Shown: in pieces, positions 9,286-17,283 of the stretch | How the letters are laid out: the number at the start of each line of letters is the position of its first letter | Position numbering within the stretch: the first letter of the stretch is position 1 | Source: Ferruginibacter sp. | GTDB taxonomy: Bacteria > Bacteroidota > Bacteroidia > Chitinophagales > Chitinophagaceae | Reading direction: 5' to 3' | Assembly (NCBI GenBank): GCA_025362235.1 | Contig: JANYGZ010000016.1 | Span: forward strand, 124,001 to 188,000 | Length of the DNA stretch: 64,000 bases | Translations under genes and position numbers: made by a program | The notes under the pieces: model-generated | What the model was told of the DNA's origin: nothing | Database searches by the model: none | What the model saw: the letters and a program-made list of their open reading frames with translations, nothing else

Positions 9286-9834
9286 TTAGGTTAGGTCAAT
9301 TTTTGTATGAGTGCCTTCTATCTCTCCAATTGATGACACTTCTCTAATTTCAGTATCTTGTTTTGCCTTTTTAATTAGTTTGTCAATCCAGTAAACAAGT
9401 GCAAACGCAATTAAATTAAAATCAACCTCAAGCCTTTCTTTTTCATTATTGAAGTTAAAGTCAAATTTTGAAATACCTGCACCAAAACTAACATTTACTG
9501 ATTCTGTTAGGTTAAGTCCAACTGTAAAATAAAAACCTGCTACATATTTAAAAGCAAAACCCATCATTGCAAATCCAATTACTTGAAGTATTTGATTTAT
9601 TAATGAGTGCCTTAAAGCATTTTTCTTTGTTTTAACACAAAGTGTTCCAGAAAATATTGAGTAGCTAAAAAATAGTAAGATGAATAAATAAACGAGAACT
9701 GTAAGTTCTGTCAATGGTCCGTTGTTATAAATGGCCCAAAGAATTATGAATATTCCAATTGCACCACCGACAATTTGGTATAGTCCAAGTTTTACTAAAT
9801 CCGATTTTGTTTCTTTTGAAATTAACATTTCCAT
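9286..9834 (-). CDS. Unknown four-helix membrane protein
   Basis: The 182-residue protein has about four hydrophobic segments (residues 18-37, 46-64, 82-105 and 143-158 roughly) and a charged C-terminal tail rich in Glu and Lys. No family is recognised. The ATG at 9834 was chosen; an in-frame TTG would add five residues. It is read in the same direction as the next gene upstream, with 36 bases between them. Both are flanked by short CATAAC-containing dyad-like sequences, and their wording in codons (many GAC, ACA, TTT) differs a little from the neighbouring core genes, so recent acquisition is possible. Alternatives are a small accessory protein or the immunity half of a pair; nothing in the sequence decides this. 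Confidence 0.65.
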   Translation of the reverse strand: MEMLISKETKSDLVKLGLYQIVGGAIGIFIILWAIYNNGPLTELTVLVYLFILLFFSYSIFSGTLCVKTKKNALRHSLINQILQVIGFAMMGFAFKYVAGFYFTVGLNLTESVNVSFGAGISKFDFNFNNEKERLEVDFNLIAFALVYWIDKLIKKAKQDTEIREVSSIGEIEGTHTKIDLT

Positions 9835-9870
9835 AATTAGGTGTGTCAATTAGTTATGGTGCAACAATTA

Positions 9871-10569
9871 CTATAAATGAATAGTTTTAATTTCACTGAT
9901 AACCTTATCCTTATAATAGTTTGTCCCTTCATTAAGTGTTCCATACAACTTTACTTCTTGTCCGACAATTCTAACAGAGTCAATACACCCCTCCCTAGGT
10001 AATAAATTACAATGATTTTTAAATTTCACGATTTTGAGTTGATTCAGTTTCAAATTTGAAACCGAAACTGAATATAAGTCCCCGGTAAATGCAAAATCAT
10101 TAATGAACACGATTATTTCATCCTTGATGCTGTAATCAATTATTGAGCTATAAAGTTTGTATGCTTTCTTAATTTTATGAAAAACCAATAAAGCCTTACA
10201 ATTAGTTGCACATGCAGTTTTAAAAAAGATACAGTTTCGACTCTCTCCAATATACTTAGGTATAAAATACTTTCGCATCAACAATACATCCTCCGCATTG
10301 TAAATTCCTTCGACTCCGTTTTTTGAGCAGTTAATATAAAGGTCCTTGTCCTTTGTACTGTCATTTTTTACGGAATATTTTATACTCCAGCCACTATTCA
10401 AAATAGTATCAATCGGATAGTTTCTGGACTCAACATGCCACTTTGAAGTGTCAGAAATCACTGTAGTAACTATAGTTGTTGAATTCTCATTTGTTGTAAT
10501 ACTTTCATTTTTACCTTTACTATGCTTACAAGAGACTAATAAAAGTGCTACAATTATACAAGTGACCAA
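9871..10569 (-). CDS. Unknown lipoprotein
   Basis: The 232-residue protein begins at a TTG codon, because an in-frame TAA lies a few codons upstream and no ATG occurs before the hydrophobic stretch. The stretch IIVALLLVSC ends in a lipobox with the cysteine at residue 14, followed by a Ser/Thr/Asn-rich linker. The hydrophobic segment has no basic residues before it, which is unusual for a signal peptide and hints that the true N-terminus may be damaged or wrongly placed. The rest shows no family signature, but alternates short hydrophobic strands and has several cysteines (NCSKNG, FFKTACATNCKALLVF). It sits in a two-gene minus-strand unit with the membrane protein downstream. Confidence 0.6.
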   Translation of the reverse strand: MVTCIIVALLLVSCKHSKGKNESITTNENSTTIVTTVISDTSKWHVESRNYPIDTILNSGWSIKYSVKNDSTKDKDLYINCSKNGVEGIYNAEDVLLMRKYFIPKYIGESRNCIFFKTACATNCKALLVFHKIKKAYKLYSSIIDYSIKDEIIVFINDFAFTGDLYSVSVSNLKLNQLKIVKFKNHCNLLPREGCIDSVRIVGQEVKLYGTLNEGTNYYKDKVISEIKTIHL

Positions 10570-10582
10570 AAAATTGGGGGAG

Positions 10583-10604
10583 TGTTATGTTGTTGCACAT
10601 AACA
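10583..10604. repeat. Small dyad TGTTATGT/ACATAACA at the edge of the two-gene unit
   Basis: An 8-base-pair inverted repeat with a 6-base loop lies 14 bases upstream of the lipoprotein start. Related CATAAC or GTTATG sequences occur at 9273-9279 and 9853-9858, that is, at the other ends of the two small genes. Confidence 0.5.
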
Positions 10605-10677
10605 AGAAGCTTAAAGTTCTTTTGAAATAATACCACTACTTCAGGATTTTATAAAGGAAAGACTTCTATAATAAAAT

Positions 10678-11436
10678 TTATACAACTTTCACGCCTACGC
10701 TATGTACCGCTGCTGCCATTTCTTTAATGAGCGATGCATCTTTTTCAATGGCATTGCCTACCACAATTAAATCGGCTCCTGCCTTGCAATTAAGGTAGGC
10801 TTTTTCAGGGTCGGTAATACCGCCTCCGATTATTAAGGGTACTTCTATAACCTGTGCAACTTTTTCAATCATGCTTTCATTGATAGGCCTTTTGGCACCG
10901 CTGCCTGCATCCATGTATATCAGGCTCATTCCCAGCATTTCGCCGGCCATGGCAGTACATACAGCTATTTCATTTTTATCTGCCGGTATCGGGCTTGCAT
11001 TTGAAATATAGGAAACAGTAGTAGGCGCCCCTCCGTCTATAACCATATAACCGGTAGACATAATTTCAAGACCGCTTTTTTTAACTATTGGGGCAGATAC
11101 AACATGTTGTCCGATTAACAATTCAGGGTTGCGGCCACTTATCAAAGAAAGATATAATAAAGCATCTGCATATTTACTCACTTGTGAAGGGCTGCCGGGG
11201 AATAATATTGTAGGGATTGAACAGTTTTTTTTAATCAGTTGCAGGCACTCATCCAAATAGCTGGAAATTACCAGGCTTCCGCCAACCAAAAAATAATCCA
11301 CCCTGGCACTTATAGCAAGCTGTACAGTTTGTTCTACATTACTATTGTCTACCTTATCAGGGTCAATTAAAACAGCAAATGATTTTTTGCCGAGCCGCTT
11401 ACGTTCCTGTAATGAATGATATATACCTTTTAGCAT
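10678..11436 (-). CDS. Geranylgeranylglyceryl phosphate synthase-type prenyltransferase
   Basis: The 252-residue TIM-barrel protein belongs to the PcrB/GGGPS family, which joins a polyprenyl diphosphate to sn-glycerol-1-phosphate. Typical elements are FAVLIDPDK near the start, DYFLVGGSL, ILFPGSPSQV, the YMDAGSGAKRPI phosphate/prenyl region and IIGGGITDPEKA near the C-terminus. Bacteroidota carry such enzymes although they make ester lipids, and the chain length used is not readable from sequence. The start at 11436 (MLKGIYHSL) was preferred to an upstream one adding 28 residues, since a perfect promoter box lies between the two. It is a single-gene unit divergent from the YaeJ-type gene. Confidence 0.9.
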   Translation of the reverse strand: MLKGIYHSLQERKRLGKKSFAVLIDPDKVDNSNVEQTVQLAISARVDYFLVGGSLVISSYLDECLQLIKKNCSIPTILFPGSPSQVSKYADALLYLSLISGRNPELLIGQHVVSAPIVKKSGLEIMSTGYMVIDGGAPTTVSYISNASPIPADKNEIAVCTAMAGEMLGMSLIYMDAGSGAKRPINESMIEKVAQVIEVPLIIGGGITDPEKAYLNCKAGADLIVVGNAIEKDASLIKEMAAAVHSVGVKVV

Positions 11437-11456
11437 CAACTCTTTATTATTACCTG

Positions 11457-11464
11457 CAAATGTA
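11457..11464 (-). promoter_or_regulatory. TAnnTTTG box for the GGGP synthase gene
   Basis: TACATTTG on the reverse strand lies 20 bases upstream of the ATG at 11436 and inside the longer reading frame. It therefore supports the shorter start. Confidence 0.5.
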
Positions 11465-11549
11465 AAAATTTTTAGCCTTATTAAAATAAAGATAGGCAAA
11501 TGAATGGCTTTGCCTATCAATCATTTAAGGAAATTAGGTAAATTTACCG

Positions 11550-11942
11550 ATGGATATTGTGGCAGAAATAAAATTTAAAACGGCACGCAGCGGTGGCAAA
11601 GGCGGACAAAACGTAAATAAAGTAGAAACAATGGTAGAAGGCTACTGGAACATTGCAGGTTCTGCCTTATTGACTGAGTCACAAAAAATCCTGGTAACCC
11701 AAAAACTCATTAATAAAGTTAATGCTGATGGCAATTTACTGGTAAAAAGCCAGGCTGAAAGAGGCCAGTTAGGGAATAAATTACTGGTAATAAAAAAAAT
11801 GAATGAGCTTGTGACCAAAGCTTTAATTGTTCCAAAAAAAAGAAAACCTACAAAACCTGGTAAAGCCGCAAAGGAAAATAGAATCAATGCCAAGAAAAAA
11901 GCCGGGGAGATAAAGCAAAGCAGGATGAAAGTTAAATTGTAG
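11550..11942 (+). CDS. arfB: Alternative ribosome-rescue peptidyl-tRNA hydrolase (YaeJ/ArfB type)
   Basis: The 130-residue protein carries the release-factor GGQ loop (residues 18-20, GGKGGQNVNKVET) and no codon-recognition domain. It ends in a lysine/arginine-rich tail (KKAGEIKQSRMKVKL) that in ArfB enters the empty mRNA channel of stalled ribosomes. It therefore frees ribosomes on truncated mRNA by hydrolysing peptidyl-tRNA. Length is slightly below the E. coli protein (about 140). A near-consensus box TAAATTTA (11539-11546) ends three bases before the ATG, so the mRNA may be leaderless, and a rescue factor that itself needs little initiation signal would make sense. The MbnP gene follows three bases after the stop. 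Confidence 0.92.
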   Translation: MDIVAEIKFKTARSGGKGGQNVNKVETMVEGYWNIAGSALLTESQKILVTQKLINKVNADGNLLVKSQAERGQLGNKLLVIKKMNELVTKALIVPKKRKPTKPGKAAKENRINAKKKAGEIKQSRMKVKL

Positions 11943-11945
11943 ACT

Positions 11946-12698
11946 ATGAAAATGCCTTCTGTTTTTTGTTGGTTATTTTTTTTAACAAGTTGTCGTATTG
12001 CCGGGGCACAAGTGAATAAGCAACCCCAACCCGATATTAAAGTTACTTTTGTTAATATAATAAATAAGTTGCCATTAGTTTTAGATTCTGCCAAATATAT
12101 TAATTGCTTCAAAGAGACTTTTACCATCAGCAGATTGAATTATTATATCAGTAATGTATCCCTGCAAACGACTGGTAAAAAAACCATTCCAGAGTTAAAT
12201 AGTTATCATTTAATAAATGAAGAAGATACTGCTTCCAAAAGTTTTTCTTTTTTTATATCACCTAATCAATATACTTCGCTTTCCTTTTTAATTGGTGTAG
12301 ATAGCCTGAAAAATGTCAGCGGTGCTCAAACAGGTGCGCTGGATCCTTTAAACGGCATGTTCTGGACATGGAACACAGGGTATATTATGTTTAAAATGGA
12401 AGGGAATTCTCCTTCATCTTCTGTTGTTAATAATAAAATTGAATACCACATCGGTGGCTTTTCAGGTGCCAATAATGTTTTAAGAAAAGTTCACTTAAAT
12501 TTAAATGATACATTTTTTATACATCAAGAAAAGATTACTGAAATAATAATAAAAGTAGACCTTGATAAAATATGGAATGCGCAACACGATTTAAAAATTA
12601 TGAAAACTCCTGTTTGCACAACGCCGGGTGTATTGGCGGCAGGCATTGCCGATAATTATTCCAAAGCTTTCGAAATAATAAAAATCATTCATCAATAA
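11946..12698 (+). CDS. mbnP: MbnP-like copper-binding protein
   Basis: The 250-residue secreted protein has a hydrophobic leader that ends either at the lipobox-like LTSC (C16) or at the signal-peptidase site AGAQ (about residue 22). The family fingerprint is MFWTWNTGYIMFKMEG at residues 138-152 with Trp140 and Trp142, followed by YHIGGFSG near residue 167. In studied relatives a tryptophan is converted to kynurenine by the di-heme partner MbnH and the mature protein binds copper. The partner gene follows 16 bases downstream. No methanobactin precursor or biosynthesis genes are visible, so here the pair probably serves copper handling by itself. Which Trp is modified cannot be decided from sequence alone. 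Confidence 0.82.
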   Translation: MKMPSVFCWLFFLTSCRIAGAQVNKQPQPDIKVTFVNIINKLPLVLDSAKYINCFKETFTISRLNYYISNVSLQTTGKKTIPELNSYHLINEEDTASKSFSFFISPNQYTSLSFLIGVDSLKNVSGAQTGALDPLNGMFWTWNTGYIMFKMEGNSPSSSVVNNKIEYHIGGFSGANNVLRKVHLNLNDTFFIHQEKITEIIIKVDLDKIWNAQHDLKIMKTPVCTTPGVLAAGIADNYSKAFEIIKIIHQ

Positions 12699-12714
12699 GC
12701 CATGTCCGTAAATT

Positions 12715-13776
12715 TTGAAGATAAAAATTATCATATCATTGTTAGTGTTTGTTATTACAGCTACCGCTTTTATCTATAATAAGCCTCCACATAAATTGAC
12801 CTATTTGAAATTAGTGATACCCAAAGGCTGGCCAAAACCATCTAATGATATTTTTTTAGCAAACCCCCTTACAGAAGAAGGTTTTGTATTAGGGAGAAAA
12901 TTATTTTATGATGGGCGGTTAAGCAAAGATGGAAATTTTCCCTGCGCCGGTTGCCACCAGCAGTTTGCAGCTTTTGCTACTTATGCCCATGATTTTAGCC
13001 ATGGGTTCAACAATAGTTTTACAAAAAGAAATGCACCTGCATTATTTAATTTAGCATGGATGAAAGAAATGCATTGGGATGGCGGCATCAATCACCTGGA
13101 AGTACAACCATTATCCCCAATCACTGGCACTAACGAGATGGCAGAAACGCTGCCTGGCGTGTTAGCAAAAATAAAAGAAGATACTGCATATCAGCGTCTT
13201 TTTAAAGCTGCTTTTAGCGACGGCATTATTAATAGCCAGCATTTACTAAAGGCGCTGGCACAATTTACAGGTAGCATACAGTCTTATAACAGTAAATATG
13301 ATAAGGTAAAACGTGGTGAAGATAGTTTTACTGTTAGTGAAGCAGCCGGGTATAAAGTTTTTCTTGCCAATTGTAATGGCTGTCATAAAGAACCCTTATT
13401 TACTGACAATACATTTCGCAATAACGGGCTTCCGTTAAATGAACAATTAAAGGATATGGGCAGGATGGGAATTACAGGCAATCCTGCTGATTCGCTTAAA
13501 TTTAAAGTACCCAGCCTGAGAAACTGCAGCATTACATTTCCTTATATGCACGATGGGCGTTTTTTAAGTATTGGTAATGTAATAAATCATTATCGTACGG
13601 ATATTGATACAACACAAAAAATATTGGATGAACTGCTAAAAAAAAGACTTATTATATCCAACCAGGAAAAACTTGACTTGACCAATTTTTTAACTGCATT
13701 AAAAGATGAGCAAATGCTCAGGGATCCCAGGTACCAGGAACCTAATTATATTTACCGGTCACCAGATATACATTAA
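12715..13776 (+). CDS. mbnH: MbnH/MauG-type di-heme cytochrome c peroxidase family protein
   Basis: The 353-residue protein has an N-terminal signal (MKIKIIISLLVFVITATAF) and two CxxCH haem sites: CAGCH at residues 77-81 and CNGCH at 220-224. The conserved HWDGG (residues 120-124) and a late FPYMHDGRF motif fit the CCP/MauG family. Next to an MbnP gene it is best called MbnH, the enzyme that uses high-valent di-haem chemistry to oxidise a tryptophan of MbnP; general cytochrome c peroxidase activity is the alternative. The only start that keeps the signal peptide is TTG at 12715, because an in-frame TAA lies directly upstream. The stop overlaps by three bases the stop of the convergent membrane-protein gene. 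Confidence 0.88.
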   Translation: MKIKIIISLLVFVITATAFIYNKPPHKLTYLKLVIPKGWPKPSNDIFLANPLTEEGFVLGRKLFYDGRLSKDGNFPCAGCHQQFAAFATYAHDFSHGFNNSFTKRNAPALFNLAWMKEMHWDGGINHLEVQPLSPITGTNEMAETLPGVLAKIKEDTAYQRLFKAAFSDGIINSQHLLKALAQFTGSIQSYNSKYDKVKRGEDSFTVSEAAGYKVFLANCNGCHKEPLFTDNTFRNNGLPLNEQLKDMGRMGITGNPADSLKFKVPSLRNCSITFPYMHDGRFLSIGNVINHYRTDIDTTQKILDELLKKRLIISNQEKLDLTNFLTALKDEQMLRDPRYQEPNYIYRSPDIH

Positions 13777-14102
13777 TGGTGTGGGTCTCCTTTGTACCAG
13801 CGATAAATAAACCATCCAAAAGAAATAAAAGCGGGTATCACTAATAAAGAAGGCAGGTGTTTTCGAAGGTCTGTCATCTTCACTTCTTTATTAAGAAGCG
13901 ATTTGTCTATAAAAATATTATTAAGGCCAAATGCAAATAAAGCTGTTGTCCAGCTTAGCAAAATAACAGGGAAAAGTACGCCTGGGTCAACCCTTAATTT
14001 ATTCCATATAAATACGCCATAGGTATTTGACAACAAAAAAATAATTGCCAGTAAAATACATGAAGTTATACTTAGCCACAAAGAATATGTCCAAATTTTC
14101 AT
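13773..14102 (-). CDS. Small three-helix membrane protein of unknown function
   Basis: The 109-residue protein has three hydrophobic segments (about residues 8-30, 39-60 and 84-103) and ends in a charged tail with two histidines (WYKGDPHH). The family is not recognised. It is convergent with mbnH and their stop codons interlock, which is common among stable neighbours and may point to a shared copper or cytochrome role, but that is only positional. The ATG at 14102 is the only sensible start. It is divergent from the possible 42-codon gene beginning at 14124. Confidence 0.7.
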   Translation of the reverse strand: MKIWTYSLWLSITSCILLAIIFLLSNTYGVFIWNKLRVDPGVLFPVILLSWTTALFAFGLNNIFIDKSLLNKEVKMTDLRKHLPSLLVIPAFISFGWFIYRWYKGDPHH

Positions 14103-14123
14103 ATGGTTTTTAAGGAGGTGTTA

Positions 14124-14252
14124 ATGAATAAAAATAACAAAGGCAAGTTTTACCTTTCAATAAATAAACGAGTTGCATTATTGTTTATTGCATATGTTTT
14201 ATCTTCAAAGGTTTGTAGATTCTACTTTAGCTTAACATGTCAATATATTTAA
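14124..14252 (+). CDS. Possible 42-residue peptide gene with a strong Shine-Dalgarno site
   Basis: The frame from ATG 14124 encodes 42 residues with a basic N-terminus and one hydrophobic stretch (VALLFIAYVL). The sequence AAGGAGGTG stands six bases before the ATG, a textbook Shine-Dalgarno site, while almost no other gene in the window has one. That makes the coincidence worth recording, but Bacteroidota ribosomes hardly use such sites and no homologue is known to me. It could equally be chance in AT-rich DNA. Confidence 0.25.
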   Translation: MNKNNKGKFYLSINKRVALLFIAYVLSSKVCRFYFSLTCQYI

Positions 14253-14459
14253 GTAGTTATGTCAATTTTCCTACTTAGTATTTTCCGAAATTTAGTTCTC
14301 GGTTTTTCATATAATTTTAATTTTTCAAAAAAATCATAGGTCGAATTCTAAAACGAACCAATTATTAACAATAAAACAGCAGCCCTAAAATTGATTAAAT
14401 ACTAAATAGCGTGATAATTAAAATATATACAAGTAAATTTGTCTCTAAACAATTTTTAA
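14253..14459. other. Non-coding AT-rich gap before the flippase gene
   Basis: Besides a promoter-like box TAAATTTG at 14434-14441, eighteen bases before the flippase start, nothing could be supported here: no RNA gene, no dyad of note and no coding remnant. Confidence 0.5.
14434..14441 (+). promoter_or_regulatory. TAnnTTTG box before the flippase gene
   Basis: TAAATTTG is an exact match to the -7 consensus and ends 18 bases before the TTG start at 14460. The -33 element is weak. Confidence 0.4.
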
Positions 14460-15968
14460 TTGAGCGGTATTAAAAAATTAGCAGGTCAAACATTATGGTA
14501 TGGCCTAAGTTCTATTGCAGCAAGGCTTATCAATGTGCTGCTTACACCATATCTTACCTATTCTAATAATATCAAGACATCTGATTTTGGCAAAATGGCA
14601 TTAATCTATGCCGCCATTCCCATCCTCAACATATTATTTACCTATGGTTTTGAAACGGCTTATTTTCGTTTTTCATCTAAAGAAGAAAATAAAAAGACTA
14701 TTTACAACACGGCTTTTTTATCGCTGCTTTTTTCTACTATTTTTTTTACTGGTGTGTTGTGGCTTAATCAATCCATTATTGGTAATATTATCGGTCTAAG
14801 CAATTTTCCTCAAATCATTCAATATGCAATTTTGATAGTTGCATTTGATGCTTTAACCAAGATCCCTTTTGCCAGGTTAAGGCAGCAGGGCAGGCCCATA
14901 AAATTTGCTTTTGTAACCATTGTGGGTATACTATTTTATATATTTTTTACCTGGTTCTTTATCAGTTATTGTTCACACGCTTTACAAAAAGATGCCAATA
15001 GTTGGGTGAGTATTTTTTATGATGCAAAAACAAACCCTATTGTGTATGTAGTATTGGCAAATCTTATTCAGTCTGTAGTAACATTGCTGTTTTTATCATC
15101 AGAAATTGCCAAGGTACGTTTTAAATTTAATGTTACCTTATGGAAACAAATGATGGTGTATTCATTGCCGCTTATTATTGTTGGTATGGGGGGTATGATT
15201 AATGAAACCTTCGACAGGTTAATGCTGCAATGGTGGCTGCCCGGAGATACACTGGCAAAAGAATCGCAGGTAGGTATTTATAGCGCCTGTTACAAACTAT
15301 CACTTTTTATAACATTATTTATTCAGGCATTTCGCATGGGTGCTGAACCTTTCTTTTTTAAACAAGCCGAGGGGCAAAATCCGCAGCGTGTTTTTGCAAG
15401 GGTAATGAAATTTTTTGTTATCATTATTTGCCTGATGTTTTTAGCGATAAGTTTATATATGCCCATTTTAAAATACTTTATCGGGCCAAAATATTGGGTG
15501 GGGTTATCGATAGTACCCATCCTTTTATTGGCCAATATGTTTATTGGTATTTATTATAATTTAAGTGTTTGGTATAAATTAAGTAACAAAACTTCTGCCG
15601 GTGCCTGGATTACTTTTGGTGGCGCTGCAATTACTACTGGTATCAATTTTTTATTCATCCCTGTTTATGGATATATGGCCTGTGCATGGGCAACTTTTTT
15701 TTGTTACGGCAGTATGATGGTAGCTTCTTTTATATGGGGCCAAAAAGAATACTGCATACCTTATGCCTGGAAAAAATTAACTGCTTATATGGTAATTGTA
15801 GTGTTGCTTTTTTTTGCGCACAAGGGCATTACCGCAATATGGCCCGGTGTTGTATTCAGCCTGACCACTGCTACGGTATTAATGGCTCTTTATTTATGGT
15901 TTATAGGAACCGTAGAGAAAAAAGAACTGCCACAACTGCCACTGATAGGCAAATTTTTTAAAAAATAA
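14460..15968 (+). CDS. Polysaccharide flippase (Wzx-like, MOP superfamily)
   Basis: The 502-residue protein has 12-14 hydrophobic segments over its whole length and the N-terminal pattern LAGQTLWYGLSSIAARLINVLLTPYLT typical of oligosaccharide flippases. A later DRLMLQWWLPGD (about residue 255) followed by GIYSACYKLS is also common in this family. It would move lipid-linked saccharide units across the inner membrane. The start is a TTG at 14460; no ATG is available before the conserved first helix. No glycosyltransferase or polymerase gene is nearby, so this is an orphan flippase rather than part of an O-antigen cluster. Similar single genes occur in related genomes; the substrate is unknown. 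Confidence 0.88.
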   Translation: MSGIKKLAGQTLWYGLSSIAARLINVLLTPYLTYSNNIKTSDFGKMALIYAAIPILNILFTYGFETAYFRFSSKEENKKTIYNTAFLSLLFSTIFFTGVLWLNQSIIGNIIGLSNFPQIIQYAILIVAFDALTKIPFARLRQQGRPIKFAFVTIVGILFYIFFTWFFISYCSHALQKDANSWVSIFYDAKTNPIVYVVLANLIQSVVTLLFLSSEIAKVRFKFNVTLWKQMMVYSLPLIIVGMGGMINETFDRLMLQWWLPGDTLAKESQVGIYSACYKLSLFITLFIQAFRMGAEPFFFKQAEGQNPQRVFARVMKFFVIIICLMFLAISLYMPILKYFIGPKYWVGLSIVPILLLANMFIGIYYNLSVWYKLSNKTSAGAWITFGGAAITTGINFLFIPVYGYMACAWATFFCYGSMMVASFIWGQKEYCIPYAWKKLTAYMVIVVLLFFAHKGITAIWPGVVFSLTTATVLMALYLWFIGTVEKKELPQLPLIGKFFKK

Positions 15969-16047
15969 ATATTGATTAACCTCTTTCCCGAATAAATAGC
16001 GTTATAGCTGATTTTGTTTACTAAATAATGATTCAAATAATATTTAC

Positions 16048-17166
16048 ATGCGTAAAGTTGTCGCTTTTTTTCATCATATCATAAAGCGTTTACTCACCCG
16101 GCCCGTTACTTGGCTGGCAAATAAGGTTTCTTCATCGCCAAAAAGAGAAAATGTGATGAGCTCCTTATCGAAATTATATGCTGAGTCGGTAGACAGGCCA
16201 GGAAAAAAAAGTGGCAGCATGTTTAATTTTGACCCACATGAAAAATCCATTATCATATTTTCCGACCAGCACAAAGGCGCCAGGAATGGAGCGGATGATT
16301 TTGCCCTGGCTGCTGATAATTACATGGCTGCGTTAGACTATTATCATAAAAATAATTTCTATTATGTAAACCTTGGCGATTGTGAAGAATTATGGGAAAA
16401 TAATATTTTCAGCGTTGTTAAACACAATGCAGAAGTATTTGAAAAAGAAAAATTATTTGTTGACTCCAACACGTATTGCAAAATAATTGGCAATCACGAT
16501 TTGTATTGGAAGAACGATCCGTTTGCGCAAATACAGATAAAAAATATTTACAAAAGAGCAGTTAAAATATTTGAAGGTATTGTGTTAAGGGTTCAGTTAA
16601 AAGAAAAAAGCATAGATATTTTTTGCACGCATGGCCACCAGGGCGATGCACAAAGTGATGGTAACTGGTTTAGCAAATGGTTTGTAAGTAATGTTTGGGG
16701 ACCCATGCAGGCTTTTTTAGATATTAATATCAATAGCCCTTCTACCAACAACGAAAAGAAAACCCTCCATAACCAAATGATGTATGAGTGGAGTATTGCT
16801 CAAAAAAATGTTCTTTTAATTACCGGGCATACGCATCAGCCTGTTTTTAATTCGCTTACCCATTTGGAGAGATTATACCTGCAATTAGAAGAAGCAAAAG
16901 CAATAAATGATACAAGTGCCATTACAAAAATTGAAAATGAAATACCTGTACGCAGAAGAGAATACGATTTTGTAAATAACTCTTTTAGAAATATGAACCC
17001 CAGCTATTTTAATACAGGTTGTTGTTGTTTTAAAGATGGCAATATCACCGGTATAGAAATTTCAGGAAATTATATTCGGTTAATTAAATGGGCAAAAGTA
17101 AATGGTATCCCTACAAGGTCAGTAGCCGAAGAAGCATCTATATTATCCATAGCCGAAAAAATTTAG
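16048..17166 (+). CDS. Calcineurin-like metallophosphoesterase
   Basis: The 372-residue protein has the full set of metal-binding motifs in order: SDQH (D73, H75), GDCEE (D111), GNHD (N149, H150, D151), HGHQGD (H195) and GHTH (H261, H263). An N-terminal basic segment of about 60 residues precedes the catalytic core. A cysteine cluster GCCCF lies near residue 325 and is unusual for the family. There is no signal peptide, so it is probably cytosolic. The substrate (nucleotide, phospholipid or phosphoprotein) cannot be read from the motifs. It lies 79 bases behind the flippase gene in the same direction and could be co-transcribed. Confidence 0.88.
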   Translation: MRKVVAFFHHIIKRLLTRPVTWLANKVSSSPKRENVMSSLSKLYAESVDRPGKKSGSMFNFDPHEKSIIIFSDQHKGARNGADDFALAADNYMAALDYYHKNNFYYVNLGDCEELWENNIFSVVKHNAEVFEKEKLFVDSNTYCKIIGNHDLYWKNDPFAQIQIKNIYKRAVKIFEGIVLRVQLKEKSIDIFCTHGHQGDAQSDGNWFSKWFVSNVWGPMQAFLDININSPSTNNEKKTLHNQMMYEWSIAQKNVLLITGHTHQPVFNSLTHLERLYLQLEEAKAINDTSAITKIENEIPVRRREYDFVNNSFRNMNPSYFNTGCCCFKDGNITGIEISGNYIRLIKWAKVNGIPTRSVAEEASILSIAEKI

Positions 17167-17283
17167 CCTGTGGCTTTTTGGTGTTTTGTAAACCAACATT
17201 AAAAATAAACATTTAATTTAAGCAGGTGTTTAAGCTAAATCAATTATTATAAATCACTCAACATACAATTTAAAACAAAAAAT

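Noticed and set aside
10583-10604. Integron attC site
   Set aside because: The dyad has no proper GTTRRRY core or the length of an attC site, and no integrase gene is present.
10678-11520. Longer GGGP synthase start at 11520
   Set aside because: The extra 28 residues are hydrophobic and unrelated to the family, and a perfect promoter box lies inside them.
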